Assembly (NCBI RefSeq): GCF_001436255.1
Contig: NZ_AZEI01000016.1
Coordinates: 1-55,931, forward strand
Direction of reading: 5' to 3'
DNA length: 55,931 nucleotides
From: Lentilactobacillus rapi DSM 19907 = JCM 15042
Lineage (GTDB): Bacteria > Bacillota > Bacilli > Lactobacillales > Lactobacillaceae
Notes under the pieces: model-generated
The model's input: only the letters and a program-made list of their open reading frames with translations
Databases searched by the model: none
Told to the model about the DNA's origin: nothing
Program-made: the position numbers and the translations under genes
Part shown: positions 8,990 to 19,039 of the stretch, piece after piece
Layout: the number at the start of each line of letters is the position of its first letter
How positions within the stretch are numbered: the first letter of the stretch is position 1

Positions 8990-9097
8990 GCGGGTGTACG
9001 TTAGAATCATGTCGATCGACTATAGCGGGGACCATAGTTGATGGCTTTTACAGTAATTGTTAGGGAAGAATATGGATACAAATAGGGGGAATTAAAT

Positions 9098-12000
9098 ATG
9101 AATAGTTATCTGCACAATGTTAAACACAACGTTCAGGCCCTGTTGCTTGTCGTGTTTGCTTTTGTGCTTTTTTTAATACCATTTGGTTTGAAGGTGAGTG
9201 CTGATTCTGGTGTGCAGTTGACGCCGATATCTCAGTTGAGTAACTCGGCAGCAACCAGCAATGACGGATCTGGAGATTCTGGGGTTATTAATGGTCAGCA
9301 GTTACCTGTAAGCAGGCCACAAGCTGCTGTAACTGGTAGTTCGGATTTAACAGATAGCGGTTTGATCTATGATGATTTGGGAACTGAAGGACCATTTTAC
9401 CCTGGTGATTTGATTAAGTTACAAGTTTACTCAAATGTTCAAGGAAGCAGTCCAGACTACGTTGATGGTCACGCTAAAGTATATCTGAATAAGGATGACT
9501 TCGAATCTGTTGATCCTAATGATGTATCACAGAGTGGATTCTTAAAAACTCCAGCAACCGTGACTACGGATGGAAATTATTATGTTATTAATTTAGATTA
9601 CAATACGATCCAAAGTGGGGCCCATGTTGGAATTCCATTTTTTGCAACCTTAAAGCCTGGTAAAGTATCAACCAATGGGGACAACAAGGGACCATATAAA
9701 GTTCCAGTAAAGTTCTATGACAGTAAGAACAATCTGTTATTAGATAATGAGAATTTTAAAATAACTCCAATAACGGATAATCCAAGCGGTGTTGAAGCCC
9801 CCACTACTAATAATGAATTAGGTAGCAGTGCTTGGAAGGATAACAAGTTAATTGATAATAGCGATCAGAACATTAGTAGTGCAAGTTATTACTTTAGCCA
9901 ACGAACGGAACCAGGACAGTATACATTTACATTAACCGTTCCGAAAGGCTACAAGGTTTCTAATCTGGGTTCGTGGAAACTGGATTCAACTAATAATACG
10001 TTGACGCAAACGGTTAATATTGACACAACCAACGCTTCTGCATCTAATCAGTATGTGTCATTGGGTGGCTTTACCGCTACTTTTCCCAAGGGTTATGAAG
10101 CTGGTACATCTGTTCCGCTGAAGCTAAATGTTACTGGTCCGAAGGGTGCCGTTGATTCTAGTGATGGTTCAATGTCGTTAAGCGTTTATAATCCACCTCA
10201 CTATGACTACTATTTTAAAGCCTACCCGGATAAATCTATGCAATTTGGTGGAAGTATTAATAGTCGATATGCCGATGCCGGGAAAGTCACAAAGGATACA
10301 CCAATCATTTCAACCTTGTGGCCTATCGACTCTCAATACTGGTCAGATGGGATTAATAATACCGGTGGTACAGGAAATAACTCAGTTACATTAAGCAGTT
10401 TTACCGACAAGCCTGAATTTGATTATCCGACCAATAAGTTAGCGTTTATCAATGATGATTCATTTGATGACTCAATGAAGGCTAAATTGGATAATAATGA
10501 AGTCTATGGGACATATAAAGATGGGAACACAGATAAAACGGTAAAATTGGGTACCGTGAAATTTGGGACACCCCTGACGTTTACTGAACGAAATTACACC
10601 AGTATCAAGGTCGACTATTCTAAAACTGCACCGGTGAAGTTTACTGATGGCTCTCTGGCGGGCAAGTTTGAGGCTCAACTAACTGGACATATGACCGAAG
10701 ATGCTATTAATGATTTTAAGAGTAGCGGCGATTCAGAACAAGACTATAGCAATGATTTGGATGCTTCTTATAGTCAATCAACTTCAGATTACGATAGTAA
10801 CTCAAATAGCGATTATGTTGGGTTAACCAAAGATGTCCCAGAAATTAATATGGATTATAGTGATGGTTTGACTCTAATTGGTCAAGCTGGTAACCAAATG
10901 CTTGGTGGTCACCCGCTTAAGGCCAACTTCAGGTTCATTGTTAATAATAATGAAAATTTAAAGCTTCAACCAAAGAATGGCCGGATGGTTTATATCGTTC
11001 CCGATGGCGTTAGTTATGATACTAAGGATCCAGGAGATGTTCAGAATCTCAAAAACATTCAGGTTGAACCGAATTATAATGGGTCTTCGTACACAGCCAT
11101 TACCGCGGATATTACCAATCCAAGTGATTTTAATGATAGTGGATCAACTGTGTCTTATCAATTGCCGTTAGCTGCTGATGATTCAGTTATTTCAGGTCAA
11201 TACAATGTTTCGGCATTCTTTGTCCTTGATAATAATAATGGTAAGGCTGGATCAAAAACCGATTTTGGAGTTAATTCTAACGCCAATAAAACACCTGATG
11301 TTTATGGCCTTTACCAAAACACAGCCAATAGTAATGCGATTATTTCTGACAAGCAAGGATACACGTATTTACCAGATCGAAAGTTGGTTAATTCTACTCT
11401 AGTAAGTATATTTAACCCAGAAACTGGGCAGTATGGCACGCCTGTTCAAGATACTGGTAATAGTGCTTATGTTGGTGATAAGTTAATGTTCCATTCATCA
11501 CTAATTAATGATGGGTTCCGAGATTATTCATATCTGGATACGATCAGTGTCTTGCCTTATGCAGGTGATAAAACTGAAAAGGGAGATTCCAGAGGTTCTA
11601 ACACCCAATTACCTCTAACAGGGCCAGTTCAGGTTCCGGCCGGCTATACGGTCTCATACTCAACTGATAAAGTCCTCTATCCGATTTTGAATAATTACAC
11701 GTCAAGTAAAGTGAAGTTTTCTGATTCAGTTCCTAACAATAATTATGAGAAAGTAACGATGATTAGGCTGAAGGCAAAGAGCGGGACAGTATTGAAGATG
11801 GGACAGAAAATTGAGTTCACCTATCCTTCAAAAGTTCCAGATATTTCAAAGACTGATCCATTAGCCGACAAGGCAAAGGCCGTTAATTCGTTCTTCGTAA
11901 GAACTAGTGGTAATAATGATGATATTACTGAGTCTCATCCAGCAAAAGTCTTTGCCAAACAACCATATGTTGATGTTACAATTCAGTACTATGACCAAGC

Positions 12001-13231
12001 GACTAATGAGCCAATCGTAGGTAAGCAGCCGACTGTTGTTGCTGATCAAAAGATTGGTGACTCATTTAGTGCAAACGCAGCCGATTATCCAATTGAGGGT
12101 TATCAGCCCGTAGACAGCCAAGATCATAAAATCACCGTTAGTCGTGATTTAACTAAAAATGTCATTAAACTTTATTACAAGAAGACCGATAATACATCCA
12201 AGGTATCTGGTGTGGCACAGTTCCAAGATCAATCAGGCCAGTCGATTGCTTCAGATATTGATTTTAGTGGAATTAGCGGTTACCGCTATAACTTGACTAA
12301 AAATGCTGATGTGATAAAGACTCAAAAGAAATTAGCCAATGAACAATATCGCTTAGTTAAAACAATTGGTCAGCCAATTGGCATATTTACAAAGGATAAG
12401 CTGGTTAACGTGGTTTATCAATATGAGAAATCCGTCAACCCAACGCCACCAGAACCAAATCCTAAACCGACGCCGACACCTTCACCAACACCAACTCCAG
12501 CCCCAACGCCGCAACCAACGACGACAACTGAACCAAGTGTGGTTGCCAAGAAAGGTGAAGCCGTTTATGCCTTGAAGAAGATTTATCTGTACAAGAATAA
12601 TACCTTCGTCAAGAAAGATCGCCAGGCTGGCTATGTAAGTAAGCCGCGGGTTTACCGACCGATGTTTGTGGTAACAGGTTACAGTCATTCTAAGAATGGC
12701 CATCTGCGATATAAGGTTCGCGATGTCAATCACTTGACCAAGAACCGTCACAAGAAGGGTTATATCACTGCTAATTGGAGTTACGTTCGTCCTGTTTATT
12801 ATCAAAGTAAACACAAGACGTTGACGGTGATTAATCCACGAGGGGTTAATGCTTATAAGAAGACGAACCTGACGAATAAAGTTCGCAATTACAAGCAAGG
12901 TACAATACTTCACGTTACCAAGTTTGTTCACCATAATTTAACGACTCGTTACGTTTTGAGTAACGGAAACTACATTACTGGAAACCGCAAACTTGTTAAG
13001 ATGGGCAAACAAAAGATGCCTCGTTACGTCAAAGTGAAGAAGAATATCAACCGTTACAAGACGGTCAACTTAACCAAGCGCAATAAGCACATTAAGAAGG
13101 GCACCAAGATTCGGATTAAGAATTACGATTATTCTCAAGCTAATAGTGTTACCAAGCACGGTGCATTGCGGTATCGAATTGCCGGGGGTTATATTACTGG
13201 AAATTCTAAATATGTGAAGATTTATTATTAG
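9098..13231 (+). CDS. Large secreted surface protein with MucBP-type and DUF5776/SLAP-like domains (second of three)
   Basis: A protein of 1377 residues. The ATG at 9098 follows AGGGGG. The signal peptide ends near VSA-DSG (residue 36). A long beta-rich Asn/Asp/Ser-rich region (residues 40-950) has no recognised catalytic motif. A MucBP domain follows at about 957-1028 (VDVTIQYYDQ to IKLYYKK), then a related half-domain to about 1110, a Pro/Thr repeat linker, and the basic three-repeat C-terminal domain at about 1150-1377. That domain is close to identical with the one in the 6.2-kb gene, often over long DNA stretches. A mucus or matrix adhesin held non-covalently on the wall is the best inference. 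The gene is monocistronic between its own promoter and a strong terminator. Confidence 0.85.
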   Translation: MNSYLHNVKHNVQALLLVVFAFVLFLIPFGLKVSADSGVQLTPISQLSNSAATSNDGSGDSGVINGQQLPVSRPQAAVTGSSDLTDSGLIYDDLGTEGPFYPGDLIKLQVYSNVQGSSPDYVDGHAKVYLNKDDFESVDPNDVSQSGFLKTPATVTTDGNYYVINLDYNTIQSGAHVGIPFFATLKPGKVSTNGDNKGPYKVPVKFYDSKNNLLLDNENFKITPITDNPSGVEAPTTNNELGSSAWKDNKLIDNSDQNISSASYYFSQRTEPGQYTFTLTVPKGYKVSNLGSWKLDSTNNTLTQTVNIDTTNASASNQYVSLGGFTATFPKGYEAGTSVPLKLNVTGPKGAVDSSDGSMSLSVYNPPHYDYYFKAYPDKSMQFGGSINSRYADAGKVTKDTPIISTLWPIDSQYWSDGINNTGGTGNNSVTLSSFTDKPEFDYPTNKLAFINDDSFDDSMKAKLDNNEVYGTYKDGNTDKTVKLGTVKFGTPLTFTERNYTSIKVDYSKTAPVKFTDGSLAGKFEAQLTGHMTEDAINDFKSSGDSEQDYSNDLDASYSQSTSDYDSNSNSDYVGLTKDVPEINMDYSDGLTLIGQAGNQMLGGHPLKANFRFIVNNNENLKLQPKNGRMVYIVPDGVSYDTKDPGDVQNLKNIQVEPNYNGSSYTAITADITNPSDFNDSGSTVSYQLPLAADDSVISGQYNVSAFFVLDNNNGKAGSKTDFGVNSNANKTPDVYGLYQNTANSNAIISDKQGYTYLPDRKLVNSTLVSIFNPETGQYGTPVQDTGNSAYVGDKLMFHSSLINDGFRDYSYLDTISVLPYAGDKTEKGDSRGSNTQLPLTGPVQVPAGYTVSYSTDKVLYPILNNYTSSKVKFSDSVPNNNYEKVTMIRLKAKSGTVLKMGQKIEFTYPSKVPDISKTDPLADKAKAVNSFFVRTSGNNDDITESHPAKVFAKQPYVDVTIQYYDQATNEPIVGKQPTVVADQKIGDSFSANAADYPIEGYQPVDSQDHKITVSRDLTKNVIKLYYKKTDNTSKVSGVAQFQDQSGQSIASDIDFSGISGYRYNLTKNADVIKTQKKLANEQYRLVKTIGQPIGIFTKDKLVNVVYQYEKSVNPTPPEPNPKPTPTPSPTPTPAPTPQPTTTTEPSVVAKKGEAVYALKKIYLYKNNTFVKKDRQAGYVSKPRVYRPMFVVTGYSHSKNGHLRYKVRDVNHLTKNRHKKGYITANWSYVRPVYYQSKHKTLTVINPRGVNAYKKTNLTNKVRNYKQGTILHVTKFVHHNLTTRYVLSNGNYITGNRKLVKMGKQKMPRYVKVKKNINRYKTVNLTKRNKHIKKGTKIRIKNYDYSQANSVTKHGALRYRIAGGYITGNSKYVKIYY

Positions 13232-13252
13232 TTTGGAAAATATTGGTTAGAT

Positions 13253-13293
13253 CAAAAGGGATTCAGCAGTTCAAAAATTGCTGAATCCTTTTT
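13253..13293 (+). terminator. Terminator after second surface protein gene
   Basis: A perfect 10-bp stem GGATTCAGCA (13259-13268) / TGCTGAATCC (13279-13288), extended by A's upstream and five T's downstream. Confidence 0.9.
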
Positions 13294-13405
13294 GATTTGT
13301 TTTGATTTTTTTAATAGTAAAGGGAGATCAACAATTAACCCATTAAAGTAGGCCTGTTCACGGATACAGATCGAACGATGATATCTTTTTAGACATGGTG
13401 ATTGG

Positions 13406-13434
13406 TTGCCATAATGCTTTCCGAGTTATATTAT
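13406..13434 (+). promoter_or_regulatory. Promoter of the third surface protein gene
   Basis: TTGCCA at 13406-13411, a 17-bp spacer, TATTAT at 13429-13434. As at 8.98 kb, the -10 lies in AGTTATATTAT. The untranslated leader would be about 155 nt, with no structure that I can name. Confidence 0.55.
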
Positions 13435-13595
13435 AAATGTATGGGTAAACAACATGCCACTTATTAATGTATAGTATCCTACTTGGTTTGGGGGAATGAA
13501 CAACGGGGAATTTGGTTCATTACAAGTAGAGCGGATTGCTGAGGGAACATGTTTACCTACATAAATTAATAAATGTCATTAGGAGGGCATTATTT

Positions 13596-16500
13596 ATGAT
13601 TAGAAAATATTGCAGCCCAACCCCAATTGGGAGGCTAATTAAGTATGTGTTGATTACATTATCAGTCATACTATTTACTGGAATGTTTGTGGCTGGTTCA
13701 GTTAGTGCTGATGACAATACGCCAACTAAAAACACCACATTAAATCAGGATACGGTATATAATAATGATCTTTCGTTTCAGTATACTTTTAAATTTGCAA
13801 AGAATCAGAAATTGAATTACGGGGATCAATTTATTTTTAAAGTTTCTAACACAGGTGGCAAGCCTGGCATCGACACCGATACTAATTCGGTCGATTCAAG
13901 TATCCAACCACTCAATGTATCTAGTTCTGGTAACGTTTTTTCTGTGGCTACTAAACAGAGCTCCGATGGCAAATATACTTATGTTATTTTGACCGCAAAT
14001 AGAAATGCTCCTACAGATTACTACAGTAGTATGGTAGAGCCCACTGTCACCATCAACATGAAACCGTCAAAAAATTCTGTAAATACATCAAAAGCTAGCG
14101 AAAATAAAGATCCTATTAATTATACGATTCAATCGGCTTTCAAACCTGCAAATGGTGAGGAGCATGATTATGATACTCAAACCTTTAAAGTAAACAACGT
14201 GATTGATGATAGCCATGGGGATTATAAACAATTTACCCAAATGATCTTTAAGAATAAAGCTGGATTACCCTTCCCTGACCTTTTTAAAGATGGTACGCCA
14301 TATGCAGATAATGGGTATTCTGATGTAACCAGAATCAATGAAGATTGTTTAGATCCTGGTACAAACAGTAAAAATATTATGTATTTATACAGTCAGAACG
14401 CGTTTATAGGATATTCCGAAATTGCTTTACCGAAATCATATGTAACCGGAACTAATGCGATTAAACAAATGCAAGATCGAACCAATGGCTATAAAGATTT
14501 GACTTGGACGGTTCAAATTGTAGGTTCTAAATCTGGTCAGGCAAAATTCGATATTCAGGATTCTTCGCCATTAGGCGTCTATCGATCGGGTTCAACCACA
14601 CCAGATAGCAATTGGCAATTAGATAAAACCAAGTCAACAGATACAAAGTTAGTTTATACTCTTAATCAAGCCGGGATAGACAGCTTAGACCCCGAAAAGG
14701 ATCAAGGAATTGCTTTGAACGTTGCAATGCCAATTCTTACAAAGGATGCTAGTGATTGGGCAAATGTAACAACTTCTCTTACCGGAGATCCTGCTAGTGA
14801 CAAAGCCAAGATCCCTGATTCAATTGCATTACCTGATAAACCGTATGAGGCACACATGTTCTTTAGTGATCCAAATGCGGCAGCCTTTCAACCGGTTTTG
14901 TATGAAAATGAAAATGCAATCGGTAGAACTGCAGAACAGTTGATTCAGATGAGCAACCAAAAGGACGGAAAGAATTATTTCAAAGATTCCGTTGCAAATG
15001 GTGATAACCCATATCCATATGATGCGACTACTGAACCAGGCCTTACGGGTGATGGAACGGGTTTAATCAGATTTGGATACTGGAAAGATGATAGTGGTCA
15101 ATCAATTTCCAATAATGATACTTTTGTTCGGGATTGTTACGATTTCAACAATAATGCCAACCCAGGTAATGTAAATAGAAAAAATATTACATTACATTAT
15201 GATTTTGATGGTTTATTCCAAAAAGTTGTTTCTTCATCATCTTCGACTGATGCTAATGGAAATCCTGAGCCAGAATTAGATGACGATGGACAAATTCAGA
15301 TTGCCACTGGTTCTGATGCCGCATCATTTAACATTACCAAGGATCTTGCAGCTGACAATCTGACAAAAGGCTTATATGTGGGTTATATCTATGCAACAAA
15401 TGATGTGACTGTTGGCGGAAAAGAGTATCAATATCGAAGCCCTAATAAGATGGTGAAATTATACATTTCAACTGACAAAGATGCTACAGATACTTTGCTC
15501 AATTTTGAGTTTGTAGATGTTGAAAATGGTCAGGTAGTTGGAACAGTTGGAAAATCATATTCAGATACTGGCACGCCAGGAAATTCAGCTACTTGGACAG
15601 CCTCTGATGGCACTAAGTATGAACTTAATCAAGATTTACCAAAGGGAACAAGTAGTGCTTTTGTAAAACAGAATATGCCAGATGGCTACGAGTACTTGAC
15701 ATCAGGGCTTCCAAACGGAATGAAGCAGCCGATTGGTAACGATTGTCTTTTCCCTGATACGAAAGACTCACCGAAAACAGTTAAGATTTATGTACACAAG
15801 AAAGGGGTAACTCCAACTCCAGTAACCCCAGTCAATCCAACGCCTGTAACGCCGACTCCTACACCAAACCCAACTCCTGTTACCCCAACCCCTGAAGAAC
15901 CATCAACGCCTTCTGAGCCAATTGCCAAGAAAGGTGAAGCCGTTTACTCATTGAAGAAGATTTACCTGTACAAGAACAATACCTTCTCTAAGAATGAACG
16001 CCGGGCTGGCTATTCACGGAAGCCGCGGGTATATCGACCAATGTTTGTGGTAACGGGTTACAGTCATTCTAAGAATGGTCGCCTACGTTACCAGGTTCGC
16101 GATGTTAACCACTTAACCAAGAACAAGGGTAAGAAGGGTTACATCACCGCTCAATGGGCTTACGTTCGTCCGGTTTACTACCAGAGCAGTCACAAGACAT
16201 TGACCGTCATTAATCCGCGTGGGGTTAATGCTTATACCAATGTCAACCTGACTGGCAAAGTCCGCAACTACAAGCAAGGCACGGTCCTTCATGTGACCAA
16301 GTTCGTTAAGCACAACTTAACCACCCGTTACGTTCTCAGCAATGGCCAATACGTCACTGGGAACCGCAAACTCGTCGAGATGGGCAAGCACAAGCAAGTT
16401 CGTTACGTCAAAGTTAAGAAGACGATCAATCGTTATAAGACCGTCAACTTGACCCAACGCAACAAGCGCCACATCAAGAAGGGGATGAAGATTAAGGTAC

Positions 16501-16613
16501 AGCGCTATGACTTCTCACACGCTAACAGTGTCAACAACGTGGGTGCCTTGAGATACAAGGTTGCCGGTGGTTATATCACTGGTAATTCTAAATTTGTTAA
16601 AGCTTATTACTAA
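13596..16613 (+). CDS. Secreted surface protein with DUF5776/SLAP-like C-terminal domain (third of three)
   Basis: About 1005 residues. The ATG at 13596 follows a perfect AGGAGG (13581-13586); in-frame codons upstream lack a site. The signal peptide ends near VSA-DDN (residue 41). N-terminal beta-rich modules have the same order as in the 6.2-kb protein: an SpaA/adhesin-like sandwich with GDQFIFKVS, then a segment with LYSQNAFIGYSEIALPKSY. After a MucBP-like strand (near 630-730) comes a Pro/Thr/Val linker (730-770) and the three-repeat basic domain at about 776-1005. Its C-terminal cassette is more diverged than the other two (TAQWAYVRP, MGKHKQVRYV). No LPXTG. Inferred wall-associated adhesin; ligand unknown. 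Confidence 0.85.
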   Translation: MIRKYCSPTPIGRLIKYVLITLSVILFTGMFVAGSVSADDNTPTKNTTLNQDTVYNNDLSFQYTFKFAKNQKLNYGDQFIFKVSNTGGKPGIDTDTNSVDSSIQPLNVSSSGNVFSVATKQSSDGKYTYVILTANRNAPTDYYSSMVEPTVTINMKPSKNSVNTSKASENKDPINYTIQSAFKPANGEEHDYDTQTFKVNNVIDDSHGDYKQFTQMIFKNKAGLPFPDLFKDGTPYADNGYSDVTRINEDCLDPGTNSKNIMYLYSQNAFIGYSEIALPKSYVTGTNAIKQMQDRTNGYKDLTWTVQIVGSKSGQAKFDIQDSSPLGVYRSGSTTPDSNWQLDKTKSTDTKLVYTLNQAGIDSLDPEKDQGIALNVAMPILTKDASDWANVTTSLTGDPASDKAKIPDSIALPDKPYEAHMFFSDPNAAAFQPVLYENENAIGRTAEQLIQMSNQKDGKNYFKDSVANGDNPYPYDATTEPGLTGDGTGLIRFGYWKDDSGQSISNNDTFVRDCYDFNNNANPGNVNRKNITLHYDFDGLFQKVVSSSSSTDANGNPEPELDDDGQIQIATGSDAASFNITKDLAADNLTKGLYVGYIYATNDVTVGGKEYQYRSPNKMVKLYISTDKDATDTLLNFEFVDVENGQVVGTVGKSYSDTGTPGNSATWTASDGTKYELNQDLPKGTSSAFVKQNMPDGYEYLTSGLPNGMKQPIGNDCLFPDTKDSPKTVKIYVHKKGVTPTPVTPVNPTPVTPTPTPNPTPVTPTPEEPSTPSEPIAKKGEAVYSLKKIYLYKNNTFSKNERRAGYSRKPRVYRPMFVVTGYSHSKNGRLRYQVRDVNHLTKNKGKKGYITAQWAYVRPVYYQSSHKTLTVINPRGVNAYTNVNLTGKVRNYKQGTVLHVTKFVKHNLTTRYVLSNGQYVTGNRKLVEMGKHKQVRYVKVKKTINRYKTVNLTQRNKRHIKKGMKIKVQRYDFSHANSVNNVGALRYKVAGGYITGNSKFVKAYY

Positions 16614-16621
16614 TAACAAAT

Positions 16622-16669
16622 CGCAAACTAAAAACGTCTACCGAAAATGGTAGGCGTTTTTAGTTTGCG
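16622..16669. terminator. Bidirectional terminator between convergent genes
   Basis: A long stem, GCAAACTAAAAACG plus CTACC, with the loop GAAAAT and its complement at 16648-16669. A-rich and T-rich arms make it usable from both strands. It separates the third surface protein gene from the minus-strand deoxyribosyltransferase gene. Confidence 0.92.
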
Positions 16670-16680
16670 GTTGTGATTGA

Positions 16681-17163
16681 TTAGAGTACTTTCTTCTCTG
16701 TATACTTCTGTTCAAGGTTATTGAAATCGTAATCCTTCAATCCCTGAATATCATCTTTGCCATTGAAGAAGGCTGTATAACTTCTCGCCAGCATTAAGTT
16801 GAGCTGACTGTTTTCGCCAAATTGAACCATAATGACGGGGATGTTGGCTTCATGGGCTGAGCCAATTTCAAAAATGGTTCCAGAATCCGGTTCGGTTAAG
16901 CCGTCCTCGAGTTGATAATCCAGAATGGCAACAACGACGTCTGCTTTGTGAACCTGGCGCATATCCGAAGCAAAGACGGCGTCCTGCCACTTAAAGCTGC
17001 CAAATGGTTCTTGTTCAAATTGATGTTCCTGCGGATTGAAGATTGCGTCATTATCAATCGTAGGGTTTTGCTTCAATAGCGTAATCACCTGATCGATCCG
17101 ATCTTTTTGACCATCGCTAAAAAACGGTGAAGCGAGATATACTTTGTTTTTATAGGCTGCCAT
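16681..17163 (-). CDS. Nucleoside 2-deoxyribosyltransferase
   Basis: A 160-residue protein matching the NTD family used by lactobacilli to salvage deoxynucleosides by moving 2-deoxyribose between bases. Visible marks are KVYLASPFFSDGQ at the N-terminus, KADVVVAILDYQLEDG mid-protein, and DSGTIFEIGSA, which carries the nucleophilic Glu of the family. The start at 17163 follows AAGGAGG (17170-17177 region); longer in-frame starts lack a site. The length is typical. It is a single gene with convergent and divergent neighbours, so its regulation is independent. Confidence 0.88.
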   Translation of the reverse strand: MAAYKNKVYLASPFFSDGQKDRIDQVITLLKQNPTIDNDAIFNPQEHQFEQEPFGSFKWQDAVFASDMRQVHKADVVVAILDYQLEDGLTEPDSGTIFEIGSAHEANIPVIMVQFGENSQLNLMLARSYTAFFNGKDDIQGLKDYDFNNLEQKYTEKKVL

Positions 17164-17363
17164 GAGTAAATCCTCCTTATGTTTACCATTATTGTACACG
17201 AAATCCGAACAAAATTGTCATTAATCTCGATATTTTTCTGGTTTTGTGGGAAACTGACATCCCAAGTTAATCAATTTGCGGTATCATCAAAGCGATGTAG
17301 ATGTGCTTCAATTCGATTTAGTTTACAATACTGATAGAATACTATTTTGGAGAGGACCTTGTC

Positions 17364-17819
17364 ATGATTATTCATACCCACGGGCTTTCCGGCCCCCAAT
17401 TAGATGAAGTCACCAACATCTGGCTAACGGCTAACTTGGAAGCCCACTGGTTTATTGACGGCAATTATTGGCGTAATTACTATGCGGAAGTTAAACCACA
17501 AATCGGTGATTCGGAGCTCTTTTTGTATGAGGAAGCGAAAGCCATTCAAGGCTTCCTGGGTATTGAGGACAATTATATCGCCGGCCTATTTGTTGATAAA
17601 CGGTACCGCGGGCAGGGAATCGGTCAAAAGCTCATGGCGGCGGCCAAGCGCACGCGTAATGAGCTGACCTTATCCGTTTATGAGAAGAACCAGCCAGCAT
17701 ATCAATTTTATCTCAAGCAGGGGTTTATTGAGATATCACGGGAAATCGACCCAGTTACGAATGAAATGGCGATCAATATGGCGTGGCGGGATGCAGCTTC
17801 AAAGAGGAGGGGATCGTAA
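17364..17819 (+). CDS. GNAT-family N-acetyltransferase
   Basis: A 151-residue GNAT protein. The acetyl-CoA loop reads RYRGQGIGQKLM (near residue 75), preceded by the beta-4 strand IAGLFVDK and followed by the conserved YEKNQPAYQFYLKQGF segment typical of small-molecule or amino-terminal acetyltransferases of the YjaB type. The ATG at 17364 follows GAGAGGA. Its stop codon directly abuts the start codon of the Bcr/CflA efflux gene, so the two are cotranscribed; acetylation plus efflux suggests drug or metabolite detoxification. The substrate is not predictable. Confidence 0.85.
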   Translation: MIIHTHGLSGPQLDEVTNIWLTANLEAHWFIDGNYWRNYYAEVKPQIGDSELFLYEEAKAIQGFLGIEDNYIAGLFVDKRYRGQGIGQKLMAAAKRTRNELTLSVYEKNQPAYQFYLKQGFIEISREIDPVTNEMAINMAWRDAASKRRGS

Positions 17820-19022
17820 ATGAGTTCCAGCAAAGTTCAACCCCGGTTAGGGAATACTGGTTTTATTATTTTTTTAGCCTTGTTAAGTGCTTTTGTGCCA
17901 TTATCTACGGATCTTTATTTACCAGCCCTTCCTGAAATGACCCACTTCTTCAATGTTCCAGAAATCACGATGAACCTGACCCTCATTCTGTTCTTTATTT
18001 TTTACAGTATCGCAACTTTATTCTGGGGACCACTGAGCGATCGGTATGGCCGCCGACCAATTTTATTAATCGGCTTGGTTGGCTACCTGATCGCCAGCAT
18101 TTTGTGTGGGATTGCCACCAGTGCTACTCAAATCATTCTGTTTCGAATTCTCCAAGCCTGTGGTGGTGGCGTGGCAACCACGGTGGCGACTGCTGTGATC
18201 AAAGATGTCTATGTGGGTAGAAAACAAGAAACAACGTTGGCAATTGTTCAGTCAATGGTGGTGATTTCACCTGCGATCGCCCCAGTTATTGGGTCACTGT
18301 TATTAACGTTTATTTCCTGGCGCGGGATTTTCTTTGCCCAAGCGTTGTTAGGGCTCACCGTTGTCCTTGGGGCGCTTATATTCAAAGAAACCCATCACCC
18401 GGAACATGAAACCATCAGCGTGATGCGTTCATTTGGCCGTTTGGGGGTTCTGTTGAAGGATCCGGGATTTACCGCGCTATTGTTAGTATTTTCGACTATG
18501 TCGATCATTTCGCTGGGATTTATTTCCTCATCGTCGTACATCTATCAAAATACTTTCCATCTCAGCAGTCAGATGTTCAGCTTCTTCTTTGCTTTTAACG
18601 CAATTGGCATGCTGTTGGGGCCGCTGGTTTATATTCCATTATCGAAATTCATTGATCGGTTCGTGATCATTTACAGCTGTTTCTTCCTCAGCATCGTGAG
18701 TGGTGGCTTGATCCTCATGTTTGGCCTGGGCAGCCCGATTATGTTTGCCCTCACCCAATTTCCAGCCACTCTGGCTAGTAGTGTAATTCGGCCACCTGGC
18801 ACCTACCTGGTTTTGAAGCAGCAGGAAAACGATAATGGGTCCGCGTCGTCACTGTATAGCGCTGGCGGGACCATTATGGGCAGTGTGGGGATGGTTTTCG
18901 TTTCGGTTGCCGAAGCCTTTCCAGTCCAGGCAATCGCATTTATCAATATTGTGATCGGGGCAATTTGCTGGTTGGCACTGTGGCTGTCCATGAAGGGATT
19001 CAAAAATCAGATTAAGATTTAA
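17820..19022 (+). CDS. Bcr/CflA-type MFS drug efflux transporter
   Basis: A 400-residue, 12-helix MFS protein. The motif after helix 2, GPLSDRYGRRPILLIG, is MFS motif A. VPLSTDLYLPALPEM in helix 1 and the Gly/Pro-rich helix 5 (SPAIAPVIGSLL) are characteristic of the Bcr/CflA group of H+-coupled exporters of bicyclomycin, sulfonamides and other drugs. The ATG at 17820 follows AGGAGGGG and directly abuts the GNAT gene. The EEP hydrolase gene starts 17 bp after its stop, suggesting a three-gene operon from 17364 to 20107. Confidence 0.9.
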   Translation: MSSSKVQPRLGNTGFIIFLALLSAFVPLSTDLYLPALPEMTHFFNVPEITMNLTLILFFIFYSIATLFWGPLSDRYGRRPILLIGLVGYLIASILCGIATSATQIILFRILQACGGGVATTVATAVIKDVYVGRKQETTLAIVQSMVVISPAIAPVIGSLLLTFISWRGIFFAQALLGLTVVLGALIFKETHHPEHETISVMRSFGRLGVLLKDPGFTALLLVFSTMSIISLGFISSSSYIYQNTFHLSSQMFSFFFAFNAIGMLLGPLVYIPLSKFIDRFVIIYSCFFLSIVSGGLILMFGLGSPIMFALTQFPATLASSVIRPPGTYLVLKQQENDNGSASSLYSAGGTIMGSVGMVFVSVAEAFPVQAIAFINIVIGAICWLALWLSMKGFKNQIKI

Positions 19023-19039
19023 ATAGATGAGAGGTTGCT

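Noticed and set aside
17200-17363. Promoter between the deoxyribosyltransferase and GNAT genes
   Set aside because: Several A/T-rich -10-like strings are present but none has a -35 at 16-18 bp, so no specific site is called.
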